Shown piece after piece: positions 8,395 to 17,566 of a stretch of DNA of 64,000 bases (position 1 is its first letter; every line of letters starts with the position of its first letter). The notes beneath the pieces were generated by a model that saw only the letters and a list, made by a program, of their open reading frames with translations, was not told where the DNA came from and did no database searches. The stretch lies in assembly GCA_047600785.1 (NCBI GenBank), contig JASGKH010000001.1, positions 1,426,001 to 1,490,000 of the forward strand, in the 5' to 3' direction. The DNA comes from Breznakibacter sp047600785. GTDB taxonomy: Bacteria; Bacteroidota; Bacteroidia; Bacteroidales; Marinilabiliaceae. The position numbers and the translations under genes were made by a program.

Positions 8395-8847
8395 TTATGC
8401 AATGTGGATGGTTTTCGGGGGCTTGGGTTTTACCTCCTCGCGTTTCGGCAACGTAATATGCAAAATACCATTGTCGTATTTGGCCGCGATCTTATCGCCG
8501 TCCACAAGGTTTTGGGGAATGTGGAAGCTACGTTGGAACGACTGGTAACTAAACTCTTTACGCGAAAAAGAACCTTTCTTTTCCTCTTTCTTCTCCGTTC
8601 TCTTTTCCGAAGAAATGGTCAACAGGTCACGGTCAAGGCTAACGTTAAAGTCGCCTTTTTCCATGCCCGGCACGGCCACCTCAATCTGGAATTCGTTGTC
8701 GGTTTCGTGGATGTTGGCCGCCGGTACCGTGGTGTAGGTATCGGAAAAGTTCCGGTCCATCCAATCCATCAAATCCCTGTTGAACCAATTGTCGAACACG
8801 CCGGGAAACGACGGGACATTGCTTTCTGACCTTCTTAACAATGACAT
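8395..8847 (-). CDS. Hsp20/alpha-crystallin small heat-shock protein
   Basis: An ATP-independent chaperone that forms oligomers and holds unfolding proteins in the cytoplasm. The 150-residue protein has a variable N-terminus (LLRRSESNVPSFPGVFDNWF), an alpha-crystallin domain at about residues 40-135 with IEVAVPGMEKGDFNVSLD and the L-x3-GxL-type end AAKYDNGILHITLPK, and a C-terminal extension with the PKTIHI anchoring motif. The start at 8847 is supported by a GGAGG eight bases before the ATG, unusual for Bacteroidota. It forms a single-gene unit. Confidence 0.95.
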   Translation of the reverse strand: MSLLRRSESNVPSFPGVFDNWFNRDLMDWMDRNFSDTYTTVPAANIHETDNEFQIEVAVPGMEKGDFNVSLDRDLLTISSEKRTEKKEEKKGSFSRKEFSYQSFQRSFHIPQNLVDGDKIAAKYDNGILHITLPKREEVKPKPPKTIHIA

Positions 8848-8855
8848 GGCTAAGT

Positions 8856-8860
8856 CCTCC
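8856..8860 (-). promoter_or_regulatory. Strong Shine-Dalgarno site of the Hsp20 gene
   Basis: On the minus strand GGAGG precedes the ATG by eight bases. Most genes in the window lack such a site. The rest of 8861-9084 shows no gene. Confidence 0.6.
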
Positions 8861-9084
8861 GATTAAATATTAAAACATTTTTTTAAGAAGTCGTTAGCTC
8901 TTAGCTTTTGGAACCAACCACTAAAAACTAACCACCTCTGTGCATTTGCACACCACATCACAAATGGGATGCCAGGATCGGAAATTGGAATATAACTGTC
9001 ATAATTTCAGTGGATTGGTTGGTTTTGGGCAGTGTCTCGGGAAAAAATGTCGTATTCTTTCCCCATGTGCAGAAAAAATGTCAT

Positions 9085-9294
9085 TCAAACGTCGCCGACG
9101 TTGTGCGGTGTCCGGGCCTGGACCCCTTTGGGCGACCGCACCGCAATCACCGTAATCAGTTTATTGCATGCCGGACAGACATATACTTCGCACCCGGTAC
9201 AGCAAAAGCAGTTTGAACAATGTTTCTCCAGGTCGCCGACCGTCCATTTTGATCCGCAGTGCGGACAGGTATGGGTAATAATGCTGTTTTCCAT
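9085..9294 (-). CDS. Small zinc-ribbon protein (69 aa)
   Basis: Translation is placed at the ATG at 9294 (MENSIITHTCPHCGSKW); the longer open frame would add 29 residues unlike the rest. Four CxxC pairs are visible (CPHC, CSNC, CTGC, CPAC), giving two likely treble-clef or rubredoxin-type zinc sites in a protein of only 69 residues. Such proteins usually bind nucleic acid or protein partners, but no function can be assigned. It is divergent from the HTCS gene starting 93 bases away. Confidence 0.6.
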   Translation of the reverse strand: MENSIITHTCPHCGSKWTVGDLEKHCSNCFCCTGCEVYVCPACNKLITVIAVRSPKGVQARTPHNVGDV

Positions 9295-9353
9295 GGTGTT
9301 CGGGTCTCTTTTGGGCCGAAGGCTTAAAGTTAAGACAAATGGATTTTTTTGGC

Positions 9354-9361
9354 TAATTTTG
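9354..9361 (+). promoter_or_regulatory. Candidate -7 promoter element for the first HTCS gene
   Basis: TAATTTTG fits the Bacteroidota TAnnTTTG element exactly and lies 26 bases before the preferred start at 9388. No clear -33 element is seen. Confidence 0.35.
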
Positions 9362-9387
9362 GACGGAAATACACAAAACAAAGGCCG

Positions 9388-12078
9388 ATGAACCGTTTGT
9401 TCCTTCTCGTTTTTACATTGATCAGCCTAAATACCTTATCCCAGCCGCAATCATCCATCCAGCATTATTCGCCCGACGACGGTCTGTCACAGAACACGGT
9501 GATGAGCATCTTGCAAGACCGTAAAGGTTATCTTTGGTTTGCCACATGGGACGGGCTCAACCGCTTTGACGGCTATGGGTTCACCTCCTTCAAAACCCGC
9601 CAGGGCGATTTGGTAAGCTTGTCGAACAGCCGCATCGACCAGATCGTGGAAGACCATCAGGGGTATATCTGGGCCCTGACCTATGACAGGCACGTACACC
9701 GGTTCAACCCGCAAACCGGACAATTTTCGCACATTACCGATGAACGGTCCCCGATAAAATATTTCCCCACCATCTTTTCGCGCATCGAAGTTTTGCCCAC
9801 GGGCGTCATTTGGCTGTTGACGCCGTCGGAAGGAGCCGTGCGCGTCGTTGTCAATCCGGATGATTCTTTTGATCTGAAAGTCTATTGCACCGAAAATGGA
9901 TTGATCGAAGGCAATGTGGTGAACCGGGTGTTCGCCGACAGCAAAAAGAACGAATGGCTTTTGACCGATAACGGACTGGCATTGGTAAAGCCCAACGATC
10001 CGAAAACCAATGTGTTTTTTTTTGAAAGCCGTGAAGCACGGGCAAATAAAGGACAATCGTTTTTCTCGGCGTGCGAGATGGGCGCCGGGGTCTGGTTCGG
10101 GTCCATCAAGGGACGGGTGTGGCGGTACGAATTCCAGGGCGACAAGTTCCAATTGCTCGATCTGGGCTGCCCGTCGGATATCGTGGACATTAAACGCATC
10201 AACGACCGTAAAGCCGTTCTGGCCACGTCAAACGATGGGTTCTTCGTGTACGACCTGGCCACCGGGCAGAAGGTGCAATACAGCACCCAAACGAACCAAG
10301 AGCTGAAGAGCAACATCATGATGTCGGCCTATGTCGACAAATACGGCGAAGTATGGTTGCAGCAGAATTTGCCGGGCATCACCCACTTTGTGCCGCGTAC
10401 AGGCAAGCTTCGGTTCCATCCGACACAGACCGAACACAGCAATCTGCCGTTGTTCCACCCCGCGTTTTTCATCCTTGAGGATGCCAACGATTACCTTTGG
10501 ATCCACCCGCTCGGAGGAGGCTTTTCGTTTTACGACCGCAAAGCCGACCACCTGGAACATTTCCATAACGATCCCAACGACCCCAACCGCCGTTTTTCCA
10601 ACATGCTGCACGCGGTGTATTCCGATAACCAGGGAAACCTTTGGATGTGTACCCGGTCGAAAGGACTTGAAAAAGTATCGTTCCTCGATAAACAATTTGA
10701 TCTGTTTAAACCCGTCCCCGAAAAAAAGGAGCCCTTTGCCAACGATGTGCGCGCAGTGATGCAGGACAGTAAAAAACACTACTGGGTAGCGACCAAGGAT
10801 GGCTTTTTAAGGGTATTCGACCCGGCGATGAACTATCTGGGATACCTTACCGAAAGCGGGACCCTGGCCAAATCAGGGGCGCCGCTCAGTGGCGTTTGCT
10901 ATACCATGGTAGAGGATTCGCAGGGAACCTTATGGATCGGGACCAAAGGGTTGGGGTTGGTAAAGGCCGTTCGCCAATCGCCTGGGGCGTACAATTTTAA
11001 ACTGACCCGGTACATGTCGGACCCCGATGACATTTACAGCCTGAGCAACGACAACATTTATTACCTGCACGAAGATGCAAGGAGCCGGATCTGGGTTGCC
11101 ACCTACGGTGGCGGGCTAAACTACTTTGAGGCAGGCAGGTCGGACCGCATCCAGTTCATCAACCATCGGAACAACCTGAAAGGATATCCGATAAATACAT
11201 GCTACAAAGTCCGCTATGTAGCTTCGGGCCCGAACGACAACCTGCTGGTCGGAACGACCAACGGATTGGTAGAGTTTGGCAACGACTTTGTCGACCCCGA
11301 GAACATTGCATTCCGGCAATACATGTTTGAGCCGGGCGATTCCACCTGTTTGAGCAACAACGACGTGCATTGCGTCTGGGTAAGCAGGGACAGACAGGTG
11401 TACATTGCCACCTTCGGTGGCGGGTTAAACAAAATGGTCGCCGGGAAAGGCACCGGAAAAGCCTGGTTTAAGCCGTACACCAAACAGGAAGGGTTGCCCT
11501 CCGACGTCTTGTTGTCCATACTGGAAGATGGAGAAGGCAAGCTATGGATAAGCACCGAAAACGGGTTGTCGAAATTCGATCCGCACAAAGAACGCTTCGA
11601 GAACTACGACGAACGCAACTTTGGCAACAAAGTGCTTTTTTCGGAATCAACGGCCATGGCCGACGCCAACGGAAAGCTTTGGTTCGGGTCCGACGCCGGC
11701 ATGGTCACTTTTTTGCCTTCCTCCATCCATAAAAGCACGTTTGTGCCCAACATCGTGTTCACCGAATTGTTCTTGTTCAACAAAAAAGAAGAGCCGGGCG
11801 AAAAAGGATCGGTGCTTACCAAGCACATCGACAACACCGGGGAATTGGTGCTTACCCACCGGCAGAACATTTTTTCGATAGGCTATGCGGCGTTGGACAT
11901 GAAATATTCCGACAAAGTCATGTACGCCGTTAAACTGGATGGGTTTCGAGAAAGAATGGAAATACGTGCAGAAGCAGCGCTTTGCCACCTATACCAACCT
12001 GCCCCACGGCGAATATGTGCTGCGCGTAAAATCGACCAACAGCGACGGCGTGTGGGTGAACAACGAGCGGATGCTTAA
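9388..12078 (+). CDS. HTCS regulator, N-terminal sensor half (split by frameshift)
   Basis: The start at 9388 gives a clear signal peptide (MNRLFLLVFTLISLNTLSQ). The following ~770 residues are the periplasmic two-component-regulator propeller, with repeats such as GLSQNTVMSILQDRKGYLWF and DGEGKLWISTENGLSKF, then the start of the Y_Y_Y domain. In this frame the protein loses homology after VKLDGF near 11946 and runs out of frame to 12078. The missing rest of the Y_Y_Y domain and all signalling domains are intact in the frame of the next entry. One extra base within 11941-11946 (GGGTTT) explains this. The restored protein would be about 1468 residues, normal for HTCS. Its position next to pectin enzymes suggests it sensed a pectin oligosaccharide. 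Confidence 0.85.
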   Translation: MNRLFLLVFTLISLNTLSQPQSSIQHYSPDDGLSQNTVMSILQDRKGYLWFATWDGLNRFDGYGFTSFKTRQGDLVSLSNSRIDQIVEDHQGYIWALTYDRHVHRFNPQTGQFSHITDERSPIKYFPTIFSRIEVLPTGVIWLLTPSEGAVRVVVNPDDSFDLKVYCTENGLIEGNVVNRVFADSKKNEWLLTDNGLALVKPNDPKTNVFFFESREARANKGQSFFSACEMGAGVWFGSIKGRVWRYEFQGDKFQLLDLGCPSDIVDIKRINDRKAVLATSNDGFFVYDLATGQKVQYSTQTNQELKSNIMMSAYVDKYGEVWLQQNLPGITHFVPRTGKLRFHPTQTEHSNLPLFHPAFFILEDANDYLWIHPLGGGFSFYDRKADHLEHFHNDPNDPNRRFSNMLHAVYSDNQGNLWMCTRSKGLEKVSFLDKQFDLFKPVPEKKEPFANDVRAVMQDSKKHYWVATKDGFLRVFDPAMNYLGYLTESGTLAKSGAPLSGVCYTMVEDSQGTLWIGTKGLGLVKAVRQSPGAYNFKLTRYMSDPDDIYSLSNDNIYYLHEDARSRIWVATYGGGLNYFEAGRSDRIQFINHRNNLKGYPINTCYKVRYVASGPNDNLLVGTTNGLVEFGNDFVDPENIAFRQYMFEPGDSTCLSNNDVHCVWVSRDRQVYIATFGGGLNKMVAGKGTGKAWFKPYTKQEGLPSDVLLSILEDGEGKLWISTENGLSKFDPHKERFENYDERNFGNKVLFSESTAMADANGKLWFGSDAGMVTFLPSSIHKSTFVPNIVFTELFLFNKKEEPGEKGSVLTKHIDNTGELVLTHRQNIFSIGYAALDMKYSDKVMYAVKLDGFRERMEIRAEAALCHLYQPAPRRICAARKIDQQRRRVGEQRADA

Positions 12079-13795
12079 GATTAAGATCCTTCCTTCGTTC
12101 TGGGTCACCGGGTGGGCTTACCTGATCTATTTTGTGGTGATCGTGCTGATCGTGGCCATCGGCGCTTACATCCTGTTCGTGATTTACCACCTGAAAAACC
12201 GCGTCACCATGGAGCATCAGCTGACGGAGCTGAAGCTTCGTTTCTTTACCGACATCTCGCACGAGTTGCGTACGCCGCTTACGCTGATCGCCGCGCCGGT
12301 CGAGCATATGATCAACGACGAATCGTTGCCCGGGAAATTCAAGGACGAGATGCGACTGGTAAGCCGTAACACCGACAGGATGTTAAGGCTCATCAACCAG
12401 ATACTCGATTTCGTAAAGATCCAGAACCGGAAAATGGACATGAGGGTCGAGGAAGTGCCCATCGGGGCTACGGTGGCCAAAATAATGGGCAACTTCAGAT
12501 CACTGGCTTCCGACCATCACATCGACTTTACCCTCAATGACCAGACCAATGGCGAAACCGTTTACCTCGATATCGACAAATTCGAAAAGATCGTGTTCAA
12601 CCTGCTGTCGAATGCGTTCAAGTTCACAAACTCGGGCAAAACGATTCAGGTGATCCTCGAGAACCACAAAGATTCGGTGGCGATGAAGGTCAAAGATAGC
12701 GGGGTCGGAATGTCCGAAAACAAACGCAAAGCCCTTTTCGAACGGTTCGAAAGCTTTATTGACCGTAACCTGTTCAACCAGCCCAGCACAGGCATCGGCC
12801 TGTCGTTGGTAAAGCAACTGGCGGATATGCACAAGGCCCGTATCGAAGTGGACAGCAAGGAAGGCGAAGGCACCACGTTTACCCTCGAATTCATGAAAGG
12901 CATTGGCCATTTTGACAACGATGCCGACATCATCGTTCCCGAAAACGTGGAATCGTTGCAGGGCGATACCGAAAACACAAGTGCCGGCGATGGGGCGGAA
13001 GAATTTGCCGATACCACGGTGCTGGTGGTGGAAGACAATGCCGAAATGCGCCTGTTCCTCCGCGGTATTCTCGGAAAAAGCTACCGGGTCCTTGAGGCGA
13101 CCAACGGACGGGAAGGGCTTGATGTTGCCACCAGCGAAGTCCCCGACTTGATCATCAGCGACATAATGATGGAAGGAATGGACGGCTTGGAACTTTGCCG
13201 GAAGCTGCGAAATGGATTGCAAACCAGTCATATCCCATTGATCCTGCTCACGGCCAAAACGTCGATCGAAAGCAAACTGGAAGGATTGGAAACCGGGGCT
13301 GACGACTATATTACCAAACCGTTCAGCACCACCTGGCTGCTGGCACGTGTCGAAAATTTGCTCGACCAGCGGCGCAAGCTTCAGGAAGTATACCGCTCAA
13401 AACTGGGATTGAAGCAGGTTGAAGTACATCCGTCCCCCCCGCAAATCCATTCGTTCGACCAAAAATTCCTGGACGACTTGACCGCTTTGATGGAGAAGAA
13501 CATGGATAACGGGAGTTTGGTGGTCGACGATCTGGTAGCCGAAATGGGCGTGAGCCGTTCGGTATTCTTCAAAAAGCTGAAAACACTGACCGGTCTGGCC
13601 CCCATCGAATTCATCAAGGAGATGCGGGTGAAGCGCGCCGCCCAGCTCATGGAATCAGGCCAGTTCAACATGACGCAGATCTCGTACATGGTAGGCATCA
13701 ACGATCCAAGGTACTTCAGTAAATGTTTTAAGCAACATTTTGGCGTGACCCCCACCGAATACAAGGACCGCTTGGCGGGAAAGAGACCCGAGTAA
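11939..13795 (+). CDS. HTCS regulator, C-terminal kinase/response-regulator/AraC half
   Basis: Continues the previous entry in the shifted frame; its first Met is not a natural start. In order: end of the Y_Y_Y domain (GEYVLRVKSTNSDGVW), one membrane helix (WAYLIYFVVIVLIVAIGAYI), HisKA with the phosphorylatable His in FFTDISHELRTPLTLI, HATPase (N box LLSNAFKFTNSG, DSGVGMS, GIGLSLV), receiver domain (LVVEDNAEMR, phospho-Asp in LIISDIMMEGMDG, Lys in DDYITKPF), and a C-terminal AraC helix-turn-helix (FNMTQISYMVGINDPRYFSK). All signalling residues are present. Unless the frameshift is a sequencing error, this half would be made poorly or not at all, and the local pectin genes would lack their regulator. 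Confidence 0.88.
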   Translation: MGFEKEWKYVQKQRFATYTNLPHGEYVLRVKSTNSDGVWVNNERMLKIKILPSFWVTGWAYLIYFVVIVLIVAIGAYILFVIYHLKNRVTMEHQLTELKLRFFTDISHELRTPLTLIAAPVEHMINDESLPGKFKDEMRLVSRNTDRMLRLINQILDFVKIQNRKMDMRVEEVPIGATVAKIMGNFRSLASDHHIDFTLNDQTNGETVYLDIDKFEKIVFNLLSNAFKFTNSGKTIQVILENHKDSVAMKVKDSGVGMSENKRKALFERFESFIDRNLFNQPSTGIGLSLVKQLADMHKARIEVDSKEGEGTTFTLEFMKGIGHFDNDADIIVPENVESLQGDTENTSAGDGAEEFADTTVLVVEDNAEMRLFLRGILGKSYRVLEATNGREGLDVATSEVPDLIISDIMMEGMDGLELCRKLRNGLQTSHIPLILLTAKTSIESKLEGLETGADDYITKPFSTTWLLARVENLLDQRRKLQEVYRSKLGLKQVEVHPSPPQIHSFDQKFLDDLTALMEKNMDNGSLVVDDLVAEMGVSRSVFFKKLKTLTGLAPIEFIKEMRVKRAAQLMESGQFNMTQISYMVGINDPRYFSKCFKQHFGVTPTEYKDRLAGKRPE

Positions 13796-13917
13796 CGGGG
13801 ATTTGCCCCAGGTATGGCTTTGCCCGGTGGGCCAGCGGAGCAGGAGAAGAAAATGTTTAGGCATTCAGGTGCCCGTCCGTACCGGCACAAGTACCTGGAT
13901 ATCGTGTAAAATAAGTT

Positions 13918-13966
13918 CCGTACGGACGAGGGGCACGCCCCGGAATGGTATCTTTCGTCCGTACGG
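13918..13966. repeat. Inverted repeat (CCGTACGGACGA) upstream of GH105
   Basis: CCGTACGGACGA at 13918-13929 and TCGTCCGTACGG at 13955-13966 form a perfect 12-bp stem over a 25-base loop. A third related copy, CGTCCGTACCGG, lies at 13874-13885. The arms are themselves near-palindromes. It may end HTCS transcription or act as a control site for GH105. Confidence 0.6.
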
Positions 13967-14056
13967 GTGTCAAAAAATACGCTATTTCCTTTGTGGACGA
14001 ACCAATTTGTCCATTATTGTGGTCAGATATTGCACAGTAACCTATTGCCAATGGGG

Positions 14057-14064
14057 TAAATTTG
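14057..14064 (+). promoter_or_regulatory. Candidate -7 promoter element of the GH105 gene
   Basis: TAAATTTG fits TAnnTTTG and lies 26 bases before the ATG at 14091. A TTG at 14030-14032 could be the -33 element, slightly far away. Confidence 0.4.
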
Positions 14065-14090
14065 ATATTGTCATCATATTTTATCCACGA

Positions 14091-15296
14091 ATGAACAAAA
14101 ATCTAAAGATTGGCGGAATAGGCGCGTTGGTGCTTGCCGCAGCAGTTTTATTGCTCGTGTTTGGCGCAGGTGCCGGAAAAGCAAAACAAAAGCCATGGTC
14201 GGTACGCATGGCCGAATCGGAAATAAAGCGTAATCCCGAAGGCTGGATGCTCGACTTTTCACAAAAACTGAAATGGAATTACTGCCATGGGCTGGTTTGC
14301 CAGTCATTTCTGGATGTGTACGACCGTTACGGCGACGAGAAACTGTTTGCGTACGTCAACCAATTCGCCGATACCATGATTTACGACAACGGCGGGATCA
14401 TTGCCTACAATCCCGAAGAATACAGCCTTGACCGGATTAATTCAGGGAAAATCCTTTACCGCCTGTACAACCGTACCAAAACAGAAAAGTACAAGGCCGC
14501 CCTGGCATTGCAGCGCCATCAGCTGGTGGACCACCCTCGTACCCAGGAAGGCGTTTTCTGGCATAAAAAAGTTTACCCTTGCCAGGTTTGGCTCGACGGC
14601 CAGTACATGGGGCTGCCGTTTTATGCCCAGTATGGGCGAGACTTTAACGAACCGGCCATTTTCGACGATGTCGTGTCACAAATAAAATTGGTACGCAAAC
14701 ATTTGTACGATCCCAAAACCGGACTTTACCGCCATGCCTGGGACGAGTGCCGCGAACAACAATGGGCCGATTCCATTACCGGACAAGCCCCCAACGTATG
14801 GGGACGTGCGGTGGGCTGGTGGGCCATGGCATTGGTCGATGTATTGGATTATCTGCCACAGGACCATTCCGGCCGCGATTCGGTGATACTCATTTTGAAC
14901 GACCTGGCCAGGGCCGTTGTAAATTTCCAGGACAGCAAAACAGGTGTTTGGTATCAGGTGGCCGATCAGGGAGAGCGTAAAGGCAACTATCTTGAATCGT
15001 CGTGCTCGACCATGTTCGTGTACTCGTTGCTTAAAGGAGTAAGGAACGGTTACCTCGATAAGTCATACCTTAAGCCTGCGCGGAAGGGTTATCAAGGCAT
15101 CCTGGCGCAGTTTATCAAAGAAAACGGCGACGGGACCATTTCCATCACCCAGGCCTGTTCGGTGGCCGGCTTGGGTGGGAAGCCCTATCGGTCGGGGACG
15201 TTCGATTATTACATCAGCGAGCCTGTTCGCGATAACGATCCCAAGGCCGTTGGGCCGTTCATTATGGCCTCGCTCGAAATGGAGGCGTTGAAGTAG
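14091..15296 (+). CDS. GH105 unsaturated rhamnogalacturonyl hydrolase
   Basis: Removes the unsaturated uronic acid left at the non-reducing end of pectin oligosaccharides by lyases. The 401-residue protein has an N-terminal membrane/signal segment (IGALVLAAAVLLLVFGAGAG) and the alpha/alpha-barrel of YteR-type enzymes. Recognisable motifs are WNYCHGLVCQSFLDVYDRYG, the WLDGQYMGLPFYAQYG stretch that should carry the catalytic Asp, NVWGRAVGWWAMALVD, and the end GTFDYYI. An upstream open frame without start signals (13803-14090) was left out. It is probably exported to the periplasm. It stands between the HTCS and a GH43 gene, in line with pectin side-chain breakdown. Confidence 0.9.
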   Translation: MNKNLKIGGIGALVLAAAVLLLVFGAGAGKAKQKPWSVRMAESEIKRNPEGWMLDFSQKLKWNYCHGLVCQSFLDVYDRYGDEKLFAYVNQFADTMIYDNGGIIAYNPEEYSLDRINSGKILYRLYNRTKTEKYKAALALQRHQLVDHPRTQEGVFWHKKVYPCQVWLDGQYMGLPFYAQYGRDFNEPAIFDDVVSQIKLVRKHLYDPKTGLYRHAWDECREQQWADSITGQAPNVWGRAVGWWAMALVDVLDYLPQDHSGRDSVILILNDLARAVVNFQDSKTGVWYQVADQGERKGNYLESSCSTMFVYSLLKGVRNGYLDKSYLKPARKGYQGILAQFIKENGDGTISITQACSVAGLGGKPYRSGTFDYYISEPVRDNDPKAVGPFIMASLEMEALK

Positions 15297-15436
15297 AGGC
15301 TTCCCCATCCCCTCCCGGAGAGGGAATAAGGGAGGTCATTGGAAGGCGCATTACAACCAGGAAACCACCCCTGAACCGGTCGGGATACGTTGCACAAACA
15401 GCTGGATTGTTATAAATTCCGAATCAAATAATAAAG

Positions 15437-17059
15437 ATGAAAAAGACGTGTTTGCTTCTTTGGGCCGTCATGGGCACCTTGCCTGTCTGGTCACAAAATT
15501 ATGTATCGAAGGTATGGGTTGCCGACAAGGGCAACGGCACTTACCAAAACCCCATTATTTATGCCGATTATTCCGATCCCGACGTGTGCCGTGCCGGTGA
15601 CGATTACTACATGGTATCATCAAGCTTCAACTGTGTGCCGGGGTTACAGATCCTCCATTCGAAGGACATGGTGAACTGGACCATCGTTGGTGCGGCTTTG
15701 CCCGACGGGTTGTTATACGATCAGGGGTTTGATAAGCCGCAACACGGAAACGGCGTTTGGGCCCCCAGTATCCGGTACCACCAGGGAGAATTCTATATTT
15801 ATTATGGCGATCCGGACTTTGGTGTTTTCATGACCAAAGCCCAAAAAGCCGAAGGCCCGTGGGCACCGCTCACATTGGTCAAGGCCGGCAAAGGATTGAT
15901 CGATGCCTGCCCCCTTTGGGACGAGGACGGACGCGCATATGTGGCCCATGCCTTTGCAGGGAGCCGTGCAGGACTTAAAAGCGTATTGGCCGTGTTTGAA
16001 ATGACGCCCGACGGGACCAGGGCCATTGGCGAAAGCCGCATTGTATTCGATGGCCACGAAAAGCACGAGACCGTTGAAGGGGCAAAATTCCACAAGCGCG
16101 ACGGATATTACTATATTTTGGCTCCGGCAGGTGGGGTAAAACCAGGTTGGCAATTGGCCATGCGTTCGAAAAACGTATACGGCCCCTATGAAGAACGTAT
16201 CGTGCTGGCCCAGGGCAAAACGGCCATCAACGGGCCGCACCAGGGAGCCTGGGTACAAACCCAGACCGGTGAGGATTGGTTTTTCCATTTTCAGGACGTT
16301 TATGCGTACGGACGCATTGTGCACCTTCAACCCATGAAATGGGTCGATGGCTGGCCGGTAATGGGCATAGACAAAGATGGCGACGGGACCGGAGAGCCTG
16401 TGTTGACATACAAAAAACCCAACGTGGGAGGGACCTATCCCGTTTGCACGCCACAGGAAAGCGATGAGTTTGACGGCCTGACCCTCGGGGCGCAGTGGCA
16501 GTGGCATGCCAATCCACAGTCTACATGGGCTTTTTATGCCGGACATAAAGGATATGCAAGGCTGTTCTCTGTGCCCGTGCCAAAAGGGTACAAGAACCTG
16601 TGGGATGTCCCAAACCTTTTGCTTCAAAAATTTCCCGCGCCCGAATTTTCGGCCACGGCCAAACTTACGTTTACGCCAAACCCCAAGATGGTAGGGGAAC
16701 GTGCTGGACTGGTCGCGATGGGGATGGATTATGCCGGGTTGTTCATCGAAAACACCGGAAAAGGATTGGTGCTGTCACAAACTGAATGCTTAAAAGCCGA
16801 CAAAGGTGCGGCAGAAAAGATCAATGCATCGCAACCGCTCACCGACGGCAATGTGTGGTTACGGGTGAAAGTGGTAAAAGGTGGCGTTTGTTCGTACAGC
16901 TATTCGACCGATGGCAAAAAATTCACCGACTTGGGCGCTTCGTTCACAGCACGGGAGGGACGTTGGATCGGTGCAAAAGTAGGCGTATTCATTACTCGTC
17001 CCGAATGGTCCAACGATGGCGGATGGCTTGATGTGGACTGGTTCAGGATCGATAGATAG
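15437..17059 (+). CDS. GH43 beta-xylosidase/alpha-L-arabinofuranosidase with C-terminal beta-sandwich
   Basis: Signal peptide (LLLWAVMGTLPVWSQ), then a five-bladed GH43 propeller at about residues 30-330. The three catalytic carboxylates are placed by YSDPDVC (base), LIDACPLWDEDG (pKa modulator) and TVEGAKFHKRDGYYY (acid). Residues about 345-540 form the concanavalin-like domain typical of xylosidase-type GH43 (FDGLTLGAQWQWHANP). Activity on pectin-linked arabinan or xylogalacturonan side chains is an inference from neighbours; the sequence alone fits arabinofuranosidase or xylosidase. Length (540) is normal. Between 15297 and 15436 there is a C/G-rich repeat-type stretch and no gene. Confidence 0.9.
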   Translation: MKKTCLLLWAVMGTLPVWSQNYVSKVWVADKGNGTYQNPIIYADYSDPDVCRAGDDYYMVSSSFNCVPGLQILHSKDMVNWTIVGAALPDGLLYDQGFDKPQHGNGVWAPSIRYHQGEFYIYYGDPDFGVFMTKAQKAEGPWAPLTLVKAGKGLIDACPLWDEDGRAYVAHAFAGSRAGLKSVLAVFEMTPDGTRAIGESRIVFDGHEKHETVEGAKFHKRDGYYYILAPAGGVKPGWQLAMRSKNVYGPYEERIVLAQGKTAINGPHQGAWVQTQTGEDWFFHFQDVYAYGRIVHLQPMKWVDGWPVMGIDKDGDGTGEPVLTYKKPNVGGTYPVCTPQESDEFDGLTLGAQWQWHANPQSTWAFYAGHKGYARLFSVPVPKGYKNLWDVPNLLLQKFPAPEFSATAKLTFTPNPKMVGERAGLVAMGMDYAGLFIENTGKGLVLSQTECLKADKGAAEKINASQPLTDGNVWLRVKVVKGGVCSYSYSTDGKKFTDLGASFTAREGRWIGAKVGVFITRPEWSNDGGWLDVDWFRIDR

Positions 17060-17084
17060 TTTGTGTTTAGTTTGATTGTTTGGA

Positions 17085-17115
17085 AAAAGGGGCGGCTTAT
17101 CGGGCTGCCCCTTTT
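17085..17115 (+). terminator. Rho-independent terminator after GH43
   Basis: AAAAGGGGCGGC / GCTGCCCCTTTT hairpin (one G-U pair) 25 bases past the GH43 stop. The remaining 400 bases to the next gene carry no supported ORF. Confidence 0.8.
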
Positions 17116-17525
17116 CTGATGCCAGGAATGTCCCCCGGCAGAATACAATGCCCCATTTTGCTTGGGTTTAACGAGACTGTCCGGCAAACCCGCCCCAATA
17201 GGGATTGCAATGCGTTGGGCACGGATGTTCAGATCGCTTTGCCTTTGTGGGGGGGTGGCTTAGCGGGATTTTGCCCATAAAGACACGAAGAGAAACCGTT
17301 TTCAGTACCCCTGCGTCGTTTTTGGGCACCCTCACTACACACTGCTTGGGTATCATGTTGCACGATGCCCCATGGCACAACTCGTTGTGGTGTTTTTGCA
17401 TAACCGTATGTTTGGCCGGACGACCCCGGGTTTGTCTGCGGCAGATTGTCCGTTTACACAGAAGAAGGACCAATTTTCCCCACTTATTATCCCAATTTTT
17501 CCCATCCGTTCCAAAGCGCTATTTA

Positions 17526-17533
17526 TAGTTTTG
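17526..17533 (+). promoter_or_regulatory. Candidate -7 promoter element of the CE12 pair
   Basis: TAGTTTTG fits TAnnTTTG and lies 33 bases before the CE12 start codon. Confidence 0.45.
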
Positions 17534-17566
17534 TAACAATTCATATACATTCCAAACCTGAATCAA

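Noticed and set aside
13803..14090. Longer N-terminal extension of the GH105 gene
   Set aside because: The extension runs through the hairpin and promoter candidate, and the ATG at 14091 begins a proper signal segment.
17060..17566. Possible small genes in the GH43-CE12 gap
   Set aside because: Open frames on both strands cover the terminator and promoter elements and show no protein-like pattern.
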